This document shows, one piece after another, positions 26,039-35,439 of a stretch of 64,000 nt of DNA (position 1 is the first letter of the stretch; every line of letters begins with the position of its first letter). The stretch comes from Gemmatimonadota bacterium (GTDB lineage Bacteria; Gemmatimonadota; Gemmatimonadetes; Gemmatimonadales; Gemmatimonadaceae): the NCBI GenBank assembly GCA_026387935.1, contig JAPLKU010000015.1, forward strand, positions 35,421 through 99,420, read 5' to 3'. A program made the position numbers and the translations under genes. The notes beneath the pieces are model-generated. The model was not told the DNA's origin and ran no database searches. It was given only the letters and a program-made list of their open reading frames with translations.

Positions 26039-28477
26039 ATGTCGAAATCAACGTTCGTATTGTTGGGCGCACTTCTGGTGGCCTCGGTCGCTGGCGCGCA
26101 GGGAACACCCGCCACGCGCCCTCGCGGTGAAGTACGCGGCCTCGTCGTGAATGCCGAGACCAAGGCGCCGGTCAGCGGCGCTCGTGTTGAGGTCACTGGC
26201 GCGGCGCTCGCTGACTCGGTGCGCCGCGCAGTAGCCGGAGCCGACGGTCGTTTTCGCGTGCAGCCGCTTCGGCCGGGCACGTATCGTGTTCGCGTTTCTG
26301 CGATTGGATTCGCGCTTCGTGATGTCGCGCAGGTCACCGTCGGCTCTGCGGCGCCCACCGTTGACGCAGGGACGGTCGCGTTGACTCCCGCGGCAGTCGA
26401 GCTGGGTGCTGTTGCCATCCGGGATCGAAAGGCGGACGTGGAACTCGCGCCGGACCGAAACGCCTACGTTGTGCACGACATGCCGACCGTGAAGGGCGGC
26501 ACCGCGCTGGACGTACTGCGCAACGTGCCGTCGGTAGATGTCGACATCGACAACATCGTGAGTTTTCGCGGCCACTCCGGCGTCATCGTCCAGATCAACG
26601 GCCGACCGAGTCCGCTCAAGGGTGGACAACTCGGCAACTACCTTGCGCAACTCCCTGCGGATGTTGTGACCACCGTCGAGGTCGTCTCGAATCCGTCTGC
26701 GCGCGAAGATGCGACCGGCGTCGCCGGGATTATCAACATCATCCTCAAGCAGGAATCAGATGCCGGAACGAGCGGCGGCCTGACGATCGGTGCATCGACA
26801 ACGGGCACGCAGAACATCGGCGGCAACTACGGATACGATCGTGGCCCGCTCGCGCTGTTCGGGAGCTACGGATTGATCAACGACCGACGCACTCGCACTG
26901 ACGGCGTGGCGCGCGACAACCTGTTCACGTCGCCGACGACCTATCTCGACGAAACAGGTCTGCGGTTCCAGAAGCCACTGATGCACACCTTCACCGGCAC
27001 CGCGTCGTACGCGCTGACGAAGAAGGACGAAGTGTCGGCGGATCTGCTCTTCAGCACGCGTACGGAGCCCGAGACGTACGACGTGCGCTACACGAACCTT
27101 GATCCGCAGCGGAAGGTGTCGAGCCGCTACACGAGGTACACCGATGGACTGAACCACGAGAACAGCCTCGAGTCGTCGCTCGAGTACAAGCACGCGTTCG
27201 CCGAGAAGGGACACCGGCTCAAGGCGGGCGTACGTTACAACCAGGGCGTGGAAGGCGGGCCGACCGGGATTGTGCAACGCGCACTGAATGCCGACGGCAC
27301 AGCTGGAGCGATTCAGGTGCAGGAAAAGAGCACGCCGGAGGCGCCGACGAGCGACGCGTACCTCACACTGGACTATGCACGCCCCATTTCGAAGACCTGG
27401 CGGTTCGAGGCCGGCTACAAGGGTTCGCTCGTGCAGTTTCACTCGACTCTTGATACCCACGTCCTCGATCTGACCAGTGTCGCGTTTGTACCGGACCCGT
27501 CGCGCATTGCCGACGTGCACTTCGACCAGTGGGTGCACGCCGCGTACAGCATTCTGAGCGCGCAGCTTGGCAACTTCACGCTTCAGGGTGGCGTGCGGGC
27601 TGAGCATGCAGCCACGACCTTTCTGCCGCGAAAGAACGGAGTGGCCTACAACAACTCCTACGACGAGGCGTATCCAAGCGGGCTCGTTGTTTACCACTTC
27701 GACGACGCGCGAGAAGCAAAGCTCAGCTTCTCGACGCGGATTCGGCGACCCGACGACACCGATGTACTCGACCCAACGCCGCACATTCTGGATCCGCTCA
27801 ATATCCGGCGCGGCAATCCGTACCTGAAGCCCGAGATCATTCGCGCGTTCGAGCTCGGGCTGCAGCAGACGGCGGGGAAGGTCACCGTCCAGATCACGCC
27901 ATACTTCCGGCGAACGTTCGATGCAATTCGCACGATTCGCACGGTGGACGCCAGCGGTGTCTCCACCCAGACTTACGCCAACATCGCGACGAGCGACGCG
28001 TCAGGGCTCGATTTCACCGTCGCTCTCGGCGGTGGCCGCATCAGCGGATTTGCCGGCGCGAGTGCCTACAAGCAGGTGAGCAACGCTTCTAACGTCGCCA
28101 ACGGACTGTCGATCAATACGTTCGGTTGGACGGCGCGCTCGAACATCACGTTCCGCCTGTCAGGCACGGTCGACGCGCAGGCGCTCGTGAGCTATCAGGC
28201 GCCCATGGACATCGAGCAGGGGCACAACGCGGCGCGCACGCGCGTGAACTTCGCGGCACGCAAGAAGTTCATGGACGATCAGCTTGGCGTGACGCTCAAA
28301 ATCATGGATCCATTTGCCACATCACTTGAACGCTCGACGACGATCGATCCGCGCATCTATCAGGTGACTGACCGGGTGCGCGTGATTCGCGGCATTGGGC
28401 TCAGCCTGAACTGGACGTTCGGGAAGCCGGCCAAAGAAAAGACGACGGACCTGATCGGGACTCCACCGGCGGAATAG
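26039..28477 (+). CDS. TonB-dependent outer-membrane receptor
   Basis: An 812-residue outer-membrane protein. Signal peptide (LLGALLVASVAGAQ); then a carboxypeptidase-regulatory domain (GEVRGLVVNAETKAPVSGA); then a plug (TALDVLRNVPSVDVD, VIVQINGRPSPLKG, TVEVVSNPSAREDATG, VAGIINIIL); then a long barrel with many aromatic strands (IRRPDDTDVLDPTPH, GNPYLKPE). It belongs to the barrel type common in Bacteroidota and Gemmatimonadota and probably imports a siderophore, peptide or glycan with TonB energy. The ligand is unknown. The ATG at 26039 was preferred over TTG 26030. A strong terminator follows. Confidence 0.9.
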   Translation: MSKSTFVLLGALLVASVAGAQGTPATRPRGEVRGLVVNAETKAPVSGARVEVTGAALADSVRRAVAGADGRFRVQPLRPGTYRVRVSAIGFALRDVAQVTVGSAAPTVDAGTVALTPAAVELGAVAIRDRKADVELAPDRNAYVVHDMPTVKGGTALDVLRNVPSVDVDIDNIVSFRGHSGVIVQINGRPSPLKGGQLGNYLAQLPADVVTTVEVVSNPSAREDATGVAGIINIILKQESDAGTSGGLTIGASTTGTQNIGGNYGYDRGPLALFGSYGLINDRRTRTDGVARDNLFTSPTTYLDETGLRFQKPLMHTFTGTASYALTKKDEVSADLLFSTRTEPETYDVRYTNLDPQRKVSSRYTRYTDGLNHENSLESSLEYKHAFAEKGHRLKAGVRYNQGVEGGPTGIVQRALNADGTAGAIQVQEKSTPEAPTSDAYLTLDYARPISKTWRFEAGYKGSLVQFHSTLDTHVLDLTSVAFVPDPSRIADVHFDQWVHAAYSILSAQLGNFTLQGGVRAEHAATTFLPRKNGVAYNNSYDEAYPSGLVVYHFDDAREAKLSFSTRIRRPDDTDVLDPTPHILDPLNIRRGNPYLKPEIIRAFELGLQQTAGKVTVQITPYFRRTFDAIRTIRTVDASGVSTQTYANIATSDASGLDFTVALGGGRISGFAGASAYKQVSNASNVANGLSINTFGWTARSNITFRLSGTVDAQALVSYQAPMDIEQGHNAARTRVNFAARKKFMDDQLGVTLKIMDPFATSLERSTTIDPRIYQVTDRVRVIRGIGLSLNWTFGKPAKEKTTDLIGTPPAE

Positions 28478-28509
28478 CCGCGCAAGCGGCAGTCGTGGCT
28501 GGATACAAC

Positions 28510-28541
28510 AACGCCCCGCCAATCGTTCGGCGGGGCGTTTT
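28510..28541 (+). terminator. Intrinsic terminator after the TonB receptor gene
   Basis: AACGCCCCGCC and GGCGGGGCGTT form an 11-bp stem with loop AATCGTTC, followed by TTG. It could also serve the convergent propeller gene. Confidence 0.9.
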
Positions 28542-28559
28542 GCTTGCCGGCCTGAGTAT

Positions 28560-29720
28560 CTACGGCTTTCCGATCATCTGGATGGTGAACGACCCGGGGA
28601 CAACCGGCCCGGCGCCGCCACGGCCGCCAGGAGTCGGCGGCGGGGCCGCGCCGCGCTCGACGCTCATGACGAAGATGTGGCCAGTCTTGCTGTCGAAGGC
28701 GATCGTGCGCGCGCCATTGATGGTGCCAACCTGCTGCTCGACTTCGAACGACGTTGGGCTCTTTTCCTTCACGACGGTCATGATGCCGTTGCCCATCGTG
28801 ATGAACGCTTCCATCGTCGACTGGTTGAACGCCGCGCCATCGTTGCCGGCGGGGAGTGGCAGTTCGCCGAGGATCTTGCCATCGGTCGCACTCACCATGA
28901 TCAGCGCCGGGGTAGGCGCTACTGCTGGCTGGCCAGCGGCCGGCGGAGCACCGCCCGCGGCGCAAGCGGCGAAGAGCACCTTGTTCTTCACGTCGATAGC
29001 AAGTCCGTTGCAACGGCCGTGGTCGCCGATGGCGTAGTGCTTCGTGGTCTTCATTGACTTCGTGTCAACGACGGCAATGCTGCCGGGCTGGTCCTGCAGA
29101 ATGAAGTAGAGTGTGCCTTTGTCGTCGGACACGTTCTGTTCCGGCACGCCACCGAGGTCAATTCTTCCCGCCACCGAGCCATCGGCAGCGTTGATCACCA
29201 TCACGTCCTTGGTGGGGTGGCTGCCGACGTACACGCGCCCACTGAAATCATCCATGAAGATGCCGTCCGGTCCGAATCCTGAATCGATCGGGATGGACTT
29301 GAGCACCTGCATCGTTTTCGTGTCGAACATCGTGAGTGCCGGGCGGCTGCTGGCGAAGCCATGGCCAGACTTCGAATCGACCACCGCCCCGTTGCCCTGC
29401 GAGTTGGGCGCAGTGAGGATTTCGCCGAGCGGCGAGAGGTCGTCGAGGTTGAACACGGTGATGCGCGCCGGTGTGGCGGGCGTGCCCCGCACCGTGTCGG
29501 CGCGAACGGCACCGCGGGGGATATACAGCTTGCGTCCGGCGACGTCGGCATAGATGTAGTCCGTGCCGCCTTCGCCGCCGACCTTGGCAGACTTGAGGAC
29601 CTTATATGGGCCGTCCGTCGGGACAACCTGCTGCGCGCCGGCGGGTGCGACGATGGGCGCGGCGATGGGCGCGGCGATCAACGCGCCTATGAACGCAAAT
29701 ACTGCACGATTTCGTTGCAT
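28560..29720 (-). CDS. Exported YncE-like beta-propeller protein
   Basis: A 386-residue protein with signal peptide rich in Ala-Pro repeats (ALIAAPIAAPIVAPAGA). YncE/NHL-type blades follow: TDYIYADVAGRKLYIPRG, ITVFNLDDLSPLGEI, GRVYVGSHPTKDVMVI, GSIAVVDTKSMKTTKHY and GHIFVMSVERGA. It should form an extracytoplasmic propeller; ligand unknown. Gly/Pro-rich linkers occur near residues 265 and 365. The start at 29720 has a good ribosome-binding site (GGAGG seven bases upstream). It lies 80 bases behind an amidohydrolase gene on the same strand and may be its operon partner. Confidence 0.82.
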   Translation of the reverse strand: MQRNRAVFAFIGALIAAPIAAPIVAPAGAQQVVPTDGPYKVLKSAKVGGEGGTDYIYADVAGRKLYIPRGAVRADTVRGTPATPARITVFNLDDLSPLGEILTAPNSQGNGAVVDSKSGHGFASSRPALTMFDTKTMQVLKSIPIDSGFGPDGIFMDDFSGRVYVGSHPTKDVMVINAADGSVAGRIDLGGVPEQNVSDDKGTLYFILQDQPGSIAVVDTKSMKTTKHYAIGDHGRCNGLAIDVKNKVLFAACAAGGAPPAAGQPAVAPTPALIMVSATDGKILGELPLPAGNDGAAFNQSTMEAFITMGNGIMTVVKEKSPTSFEVEQQVGTINGARTIAFDSKTGHIFVMSVERGAAPPPTPGGRGGAGPVVPGSFTIQMIGKP

Positions 29721-29800
29721 GCCGAACCTCCAAAGGTGAACGAGCGACCAATCTGAAAACTGTCCTGCCGTACCTGTCCGCAAGATGACAGCCGGCGAAC

Positions 29801-31060
29801 CTACTTGAGGCCGTACAGCTTCCTTGCGTTGTCGCGCATGACCATGGTCGCAAGTTCCACTGCGCGTTCGCGCGTAATTTCGCCGTCACGCATCATCGCG
29901 GTCAGCGCACGGCCAAGCGCTTCGCGCGAGGCGTTCGATGCCACGACCGCCGCTTCCTCCCAGCCGAGGTCGGCGGAGAAGGGGTAGGCATCCGTCGCAA
30001 ATAGCACTTTCTCCGGCACATACGCGAGCCAGCCGCGCAGGGCCTCGGCCACATTGTGTGGTGTGTCGAACGAGAGTTGCTCGGAGTAATCGAGATAAGC
30101 GTTCGGCTTCGTGAGTAATGGAGTGATCTCGCGCGTCCAGGGCCAGCCGCCGTGGATCATCACGAAGTTCGTTTTTCGCAGGGCGGGATCGTTGAGTAGC
30201 GGCTCCAACAGCATCGGGTTCGCCCACGAGGTGTTGAAGTACCCACCTCCGCCATGTGCCACATGGATGTGTACGCCCATGCCGAGCCGGCCACACTCCA
30301 GTGCGATGTAGCGGAAGATGTAATCCTGTAGTGCCGTGTAGTCGCCGCCGCCGGTGGACCCGCTGTATGCACGTTCAGCTTCGGCGCGGGTGGGATTCCC
30401 GATTGCAAGCGTGCGCAGATAGGCCAGTTCGTATTTTTCGGCGAGCGCGCCGCTCTTCTTGTGCCGCTCGAGTGTTGCCGTCACGACCTTGGCGAGGTAC
30501 TCGCCGAGTGTCGCGGGCTTTCCGGGCACGCCGCTCTCAGTGTAGTACCGCTGGAGGAGCTTGTCTTCGAGGGGATAGAACGCGCGCTGATCAGGATTCT
30601 TGATGAGCTGCGCCGTGCCGAGCGGAAACATCAGCGCGTCGGCGAACGGAACGAACAGAAAACGCGGAGCGGGCAGACCGGGACCCATCGCCACGCGGTT
30701 CGCGACCATTGTTTCAATGCCGGCCCGGTCGAGCACCCACGTGGCGTAGTCGGAAGGGTGCGCCTTCATGACGTCTGCCTTCGTGCCAGAGCCGTAGAGC
30801 TGCGTGTGCGCCGCTGTGACGATTGGAGATTTCCCGCGCTGGCGGATCGGATCGGACTGCGCTTCGAGGCTGTCCACCGGAAGCGCGTCGAACTCATCGT
30901 CGACTTTGTCACCCGGTGCAGTGGGGCGCACGGGGTGCGCGTGATTGTCGATCGCCTTGATCGCGCTGATGGCGCGCGCGAGTTCGGGATCGACGGCGTG
31001 TGCGCAGCCAGACGTCGCAATCGCCGCGATGAGTGCCGCGCCAGCAAAGAACTGATTCAT
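29801..31060 (-). CDS. Amidohydrolase-family lipoprotein
   Basis: A 419-residue protein with lipobox IATSGC near residue 19. The amidohydrolase-2 fold is indicated by AIDNHAHPVR (the metal-binding HxH), MGVHIHVAHGGG, FVMIHGGWPW, and VLFATDAYPFS, which supplies the catalytic Asp. The C-terminal part (NARKLYGL) is typical of metal-dependent TIM-barrel hydrolases or decarboxylases. It probably acts in the periplasm on a small organic acid or amide; substrate not inferable. Its 5' neighbour, 200 bases away, is the divergent sortilin-like gene. Confidence 0.85.
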   Translation of the reverse strand: MNQFFAGAALIAAIATSGCAHAVDPELARAISAIKAIDNHAHPVRPTAPGDKVDDEFDALPVDSLEAQSDPIRQRGKSPIVTAAHTQLYGSGTKADVMKAHPSDYATWVLDRAGIETMVANRVAMGPGLPAPRFLFVPFADALMFPLGTAQLIKNPDQRAFYPLEDKLLQRYYTESGVPGKPATLGEYLAKVVTATLERHKKSGALAEKYELAYLRTLAIGNPTRAEAERAYSGSTGGGDYTALQDYIFRYIALECGRLGMGVHIHVAHGGGGYFNTSWANPMLLEPLLNDPALRKTNFVMIHGGWPWTREITPLLTKPNAYLDYSEQLSFDTPHNVAEALRGWLAYVPEKVLFATDAYPFSADLGWEEAAVVASNASREALGRALTAMMRDGEITRERAVELATMVMRDNARKLYGLK

Positions 31061-31260
31061 CGCACCGTCTCCAGTTGTAGACGCCGCCGCTGTGGGAGCG
31101 AGCGGTACTCTGGGCCGACTTCAACTCGGGGCGTCTCGCATCCCGATTCTGAATATTGCGTGAACGTCAGCGAACGTTCTCTCACGCCTGTTCGTGTGCG
31201 GGTGAATGTATAGTTACGCAGCAGGCAAGCCATTGCACTCGGAATCACGGAGTCCCCACC

Positions 31261-34200
31261 ATGTTCGCACGAATAGTTCAGCGCACGGCTTTTATCCTTG
31301 CCGCCGCCCTTGGCGCCCTCGCCGCCGGTGCTGACCGTACCGCGGCGCAGTCATCGCCCTACACACCGGCCGCCGCTGCGGCCATGCGGTGGCGGTACAT
31401 CGGTCCTGTGGGCAATCGCGTCTCCTCGGTTGCAGGAGTCGTTGGCGACCCGAATACCTATTACGCCGGCGCCGCCTCGGGCGGTCTCTGGAAGACGACC
31501 GACGGGGGCGTGCACTGGGATCCAATCTTCGACGACCAGAAGGTGCATTCGGTCGGCGCACTTGCCGTGGCGCGGAGCAACCCGAATATCGTCTGGGCTG
31601 GCACGGGCGAGCCCTGGATTCGCAGTCACATTTCCGTTGGCGACGGTGTGTACAAGTCCACCGACGCGGGGCGAACCTGGACGAACATGGGGCTGCCACT
31701 GTCCGGGCGCATCGGGCGTGTCGTGATTCATCCGACGAACCCCGATATCGTGTACGTCGCCGTGCAGGGCTTCAGTTACGGACCGCAGCAGGAGCGGGGC
31801 GTTTATCGCACCACCGACGGTGGTCGCACCTGGAGCAAGGTGCTGTTCGTTGATGTGAACACCGGTGCCATTGACGTCGTGATGGACCCGCAGAATCCAA
31901 GCAAGCTCTTTGCTGCGATGTGGACACTCGAGATTCGCACCTGGGGTCGCCAGTCGGGCGGCGCGGGCAGCGGAATCTTTCAGTCGACAGACGGTGGCAC
32001 GACATGGACGCGGTTGCAGGGCCACGGACTACCGCTGCATCCGGTTGGAAAGATCGGGCTCTCCATCTCGCAGTCGAATCCGAACCGCGTGTACGCGCTC
32101 ATCGAAACGGCCGACGGCGTGCCGGTGAAGGATGAAGCCGTGGACAATGGCGAGCTCTGGCGTTCCGACGATGGCGGCACCAATTGGAAGGTCGTGAGCT
32201 ACAACCGCGACCTCGCCTGCAGACAGGCGTACTACACGCGCGTCCAGGTCTCGACTGACAATCCGGACGAGGCCTACTTCATGTGCGCGTCGTTCAATCG
32301 CACGATGGATGGCGGCATCACAGCCGGAACAGGCGGGCGTGGCGGCGGCGGTCGGGGTCGCGGCGGGGCTGCAGATGCGGCGTTACCGGCTCGCGGTGGG
32401 GCACCTCCGGCGAATGAACCGCCGATGACGGCGCCCGGCGGCGATCACCACGACATGTGGATCGATCCCACGAATGCGAATCGCATGATCGTGGCTCACG
32501 ATCAAGGCGTTTCCATTTCGACGTCGCGCGCGGCGCAGTGGTTGCGTGTGCAACTGCCCATCGCGCAGATGTACCATGTCACCACCGACAATCGCATTCC
32601 GTATTGGGTACTGGGCAACCGGCAGGACGGTCCGTCGTATCGTGGGCCGAGCAACAGCCGGAGTGGCGGACAGATTCCGCGCAGTCTCTGGCACAGCGTG
32701 CAGGGCGGCGAGAGCGGTTTTGCCACGCCCGATCCATCCGACTCCAACATGGTGTGGTCCACCGCGTCGGGCTCCGGAAGCCGTGGCGGTATTGTGGTGC
32801 GATTCGATCTTCGCTCCAAGACCGGTGCCAACGTCGAAGTGTGGCCGCAATCCACCGGCGGCTATGCGGCGGCCGACGTGAAGTACCGGTTCATCTGGGA
32901 TGCGCCGTTCGAGATTTCGCCGCACGATCCGAAAGTCATCTACACCGGCAGTCAGTACGTGCACATGTCGAATGACGGCGGGCGGAGCTGGAAAGAGATC
33001 AGCCCCGACCTCACCCGCAACGACAAGGCGAAGCAGCAGCTCTCCGGCGGCCTCTCTCCAGACAATATCGGCGTCGAATACGCCGACGTGATTCATGCCA
33101 TCGCGGAATCGCACGTCCAGAAGGGGCTCATCTGGACCGGCTCGAACGATGGCCTCGTGCAGTTCACGCGTGACGCAGGCAAGACCTGGACGAATGTGAC
33201 GGCGAATGTTCCGGGCATGCCGATGTGGGGTTCCGTGCGCCATGTGGAGCCCGGCCGTTTCGCGGCGGGAACGGCGTACATCATCAATGACGCGCATCAG
33301 GAAAACAATCGCGATCCCTGGGTCTACAAAACACACGACTTTGGCAAGACGTGGAAGCTGATCGTCAATGGTCTGCCGAAAGTGCCGATGGGCTATGCCC
33401 ACATCATCAAGGAAGATCCGGTCCGCAAAGGCCTGCTCTACCTCGGCACCGAAAACGCGATCTATGTCTCGTTCGACGATGGCGAGCAGTGGCAGCCGCT
33501 CAATCTCAACATGCCGGCCTCGCCGGTGTACGGGATCACGATCCAGGAGCACTTCAACGATCTCGTGATTGGCACCTACGGCCGCGGGTTCTGGATTCTC
33601 GACGACCTCTCGCCACTGCAGAAGCTCACGGCCGAGGTCGCGGCCGCACCGGCGCATCTCTTTGCGCCACGCGCGGCGTACCGGTTCCAGGATGTGGAAA
33701 CCAACGTGAACATGCAGGACGATCTCACCGCCGGACAGAATCCGACGTACGGTGCGGCCATCAATTACTGGCTCAAGGCCGCGCCGGCGAACGCGCCGCA
33801 GATCACGATCAGCGATGCCGCCGGCAAGATCGTGCGCACGATGAACGGCACGCGAGCCGCGGGATTGAACCGCATCTACTGGGATCTGGCGAATCAGCCG
33901 ACCGTTCCGCCGCGACTCCGCACCAAGCCGATGTTCAATGACCCGTTCACGATGGACGCCGACGGCACCCGAGCGGCGCCAGGGTTCGGCGCGATTTCCG
34001 TACTCATGCCACCGGGGCGGTACTCGGTTAAGCTCACCGTGGATGGACAATCGTTTACGCAGCCACTTACGGTGCGGAAAGATCCGAATGTCACGGTGAG
34101 TGATCTGGAGTTGAAGGCGTCAGTTGATGCCCAGCTCCAAATCCAGGCGCAAATGGCCGCTGCCGGCGACTGGGTCGCGTCCATGGAAGCGGTGCGCGTG

Positions 34201-34587
34201 CAGGTGCAGCAGCTCACCGTCTCGCTCGCCTCGGATGCAAAGAATGCCGACATGAAGCCGCAGGTCGACTCGGTTGGCCGAAAGTTCATGGACCTGGAAC
34301 GGTCCATCATTGATCTGCGCCAAACGGGGCAGGGTCAGGACGGCGTGCGCTGGCCAACGCAGATCGCCGGCCAGTTGGGCTACCTCGCGGGGAACCTTGC
34401 CGGTTCGGCGGATGCCGCGCCAACCGCGCAACAGCGCGATGTGTACACCGTGCTCGATCGACAGTCGAAGGCGACGAAGACGGCTATGGATCTGTTGATC
34501 CAGCGAGATCTCGCGGCGCTGAATGCGAAGCTCAAGGAGCGCGGGCTGAAGCCGATTGAGTTGAAGCTGCCGCCGGTGGTGTTCTAA
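31261..34587 (+). CDS. Sortilin/VPS10-like Asp-box beta-propeller protein
   Basis: An 1108-residue exported protein with signal peptide (FILAAALGALAAG, cleavage near TAAQS). At least nine Asp-box (BNR) motifs are visible, among them KTTDGGVHW near residue 79, KSTDAGRTW, RTTDGGRTW, QSTDGGTTW, MSNDGGRSW, FTRDAGKTW and KTHDFGKTW. These indicate one or two ten-bladed-type propellers. The final 250 residues form a separate beta domain (PQITISDAAGKIVRTM) and a helical tail. A Gly/Arg linker (GGRGGGGRGRGG) interrupts the propeller. Proteins of this family are often labelled glycosyl hydrolases, but no catalytic residue is established. It is followed by a terminator. Confidence 0.85.
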   Translation: MFARIVQRTAFILAAALGALAAGADRTAAQSSPYTPAAAAAMRWRYIGPVGNRVSSVAGVVGDPNTYYAGAASGGLWKTTDGGVHWDPIFDDQKVHSVGALAVARSNPNIVWAGTGEPWIRSHISVGDGVYKSTDAGRTWTNMGLPLSGRIGRVVIHPTNPDIVYVAVQGFSYGPQQERGVYRTTDGGRTWSKVLFVDVNTGAIDVVMDPQNPSKLFAAMWTLEIRTWGRQSGGAGSGIFQSTDGGTTWTRLQGHGLPLHPVGKIGLSISQSNPNRVYALIETADGVPVKDEAVDNGELWRSDDGGTNWKVVSYNRDLACRQAYYTRVQVSTDNPDEAYFMCASFNRTMDGGITAGTGGRGGGGRGRGGAADAALPARGGAPPANEPPMTAPGGDHHDMWIDPTNANRMIVAHDQGVSISTSRAAQWLRVQLPIAQMYHVTTDNRIPYWVLGNRQDGPSYRGPSNSRSGGQIPRSLWHSVQGGESGFATPDPSDSNMVWSTASGSGSRGGIVVRFDLRSKTGANVEVWPQSTGGYAAADVKYRFIWDAPFEISPHDPKVIYTGSQYVHMSNDGGRSWKEISPDLTRNDKAKQQLSGGLSPDNIGVEYADVIHAIAESHVQKGLIWTGSNDGLVQFTRDAGKTWTNVTANVPGMPMWGSVRHVEPGRFAAGTAYIINDAHQENNRDPWVYKTHDFGKTWKLIVNGLPKVPMGYAHIIKEDPVRKGLLYLGTENAIYVSFDDGEQWQPLNLNMPASPVYGITIQEHFNDLVIGTYGRGFWILDDLSPLQKLTAEVAAAPAHLFAPRAAYRFQDVETNVNMQDDLTAGQNPTYGAAINYWLKAAPANAPQITISDAAGKIVRTMNGTRAAGLNRIYWDLANQPTVPPRLRTKPMFNDPFTMDADGTRAAPGFGAISVLMPPGRYSVKLTVDGQSFTQPLTVRKDPNVTVSDLELKASVDAQLQIQAQMAAAGDWVASMEAVRVQVQQLTVSLASDAKNADMKPQVDSVGRKFMDLERSIIDLRQTGQGQDGVRWPTQIAGQLGYLAGNLAGSADAAPTAQQRDVYTVLDRQSKATKTAMDLLIQRDLAALNAKLKERGLKPIELKLPPVVF

Positions 34588-34611
34588 GCACAGCGGCAGT
34601 TGGCAGCAATC

Positions 34612-34648
34612 AGAAGCCCCGCCGAGCGATGTGCTCGGCGGGGCTTCT
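34612..34648. terminator. Bidirectional intrinsic terminator
   Basis: AGAAGCCCCGCCGAGC and GCTCGGCGGGGCTTCT form a 16-bp stem with loop GATGT, between the sortilin-like gene and the convergent cytochrome gene. Confidence 0.92.
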
Positions 34649-34702
34649 CCTATCTAGCTGCTGCCTACTGACAAATAATCGTGCGCCGACGCCTACGTCA
34701 CA

Positions 34703-35353
34703 CTACGGGATGATGACCTGACGTCCGGCCTGACCACCGCGGTGGCAGGTGATGCAGGAAATGGCACGCGGAACTCCGCCACGGCCCGGGCCCATCTTCG
34801 GAAGCAGCGTCGTGTTGATGTCGTTGACGACACCCATCATGATGCGCGCCGTCTTCTTGCGGGCGAGCGTGTCCGACGCCCAGTCGGTGGTGACGTGGCA
34901 GTCATTGCACCCCTTTCCAGTGCCTTTGCCAATGCCCTGATCCATTGCGGTCACGAACTGACCGGCAGGGATCGACTTCATCAGCTGGATGTTCTTGAAC
35001 ACCTTTTCGGCCGGCTCGTTTTCCTTGCCCGCGATGGAGGCCATCACTTCCTTCGTCCAGACCGTGCGCTGCGCGGCGATCGAATCGATGCGTGCCTGAC
35101 GCTGTTCGAGCGTGAGCTGCGGCGGGGCGCCAGCCGCTGCAGCGGCACCACGACCTGCGCCGCCACGACCTGCGCCGCCACGACCAGCCTGAGCTGCCGC
35201 CGGTGCTGCCGCCGGTGCTGCGCCACGGCCAGCAGGCGCTGCGGCGGCCGGAGCGGGAGCCGCTGCGGGCTTGGGTGCGGAGCTTGTGGACGACGAGCAC
35301 GACGCCGCGACGAGCAGCGCAGCGGGGAGGGCGAGAAGGGAAGGAATGCGCAT
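34703..35353 (-). CDS. Di-haem c-type cytochrome lipoprotein
   Basis: A 216-residue exported protein with lipobox VAASC near residue 18 and a long low-complexity linker of Ala, Pro and Gly-Arg repeats (AGRGGAGRGGAGRGAA). The C-terminal domain carries two haem motifs: KGCNDCHVTTDWASD and ISCITCHRGG. The pattern resembles the cytochrome subunit of photosynthetic reaction centres, yet with only two haems, so a general periplasmic electron carrier is more likely. The ATG at 35351-35353 begins the signal; upstream sequence runs into a tandem-repeat array that separates it from a divergent kinase gene. Confidence 0.82.
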   Translation of the reverse strand: MRIPSLLALPAALLVAASCSSSTSSAPKPAAAPAPAAAAPAGRGAAPAAAPAAAQAGRGGAGRGGAGRGAAAAAGAPPQLTLEQRQARIDSIAAQRTVWTKEVMASIAGKENEPAEKVFKNIQLMKSIPAGQFVTAMDQGIGKGTGKGCNDCHVTTDWASDTLARKKTARIMMGVVNDINTTLLPKMGPGRGGVPRAISCITCHRGGQAGRQVIIP

Positions 35354-35424
35354 CAGTATGCCTCGGTCAGGCGGGTGGGAAGGAGGAGTCCTATATAGTA
35401 AGGCGAACTGCGCCGCTCCGCTGC

Positions 35425-35434
35425 GGGGGGGGGG
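35425..35434. repeat. Ten-base G tract
   Basis: Ten consecutive G residues lie 71 bases upstream of the cytochrome start and 5 bases before the tandem array. Such tracts are prone to slippage. The rest of 35354-35439 shows nothing I recognise. Confidence 0.85.
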
Positions 35435-35439
35435 AAGGT

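Noticed and set aside
31061..31260. Operator-like inverted repeat (GCGTGAACGT ... ACGTTCTCTCACGC) between the amidohydrolase and sortilin-like genes
   Set aside because: The arms match only with a four-base gap and no clear -35/-10 pair sits at a fixed distance, so I do not call a site.
32383..34050. Long minus-strand reading frame inside the sortilin-like gene
   Set aside because: GC-rich antisense shadow; the plus strand carries nine Asp-box motifs in frame.
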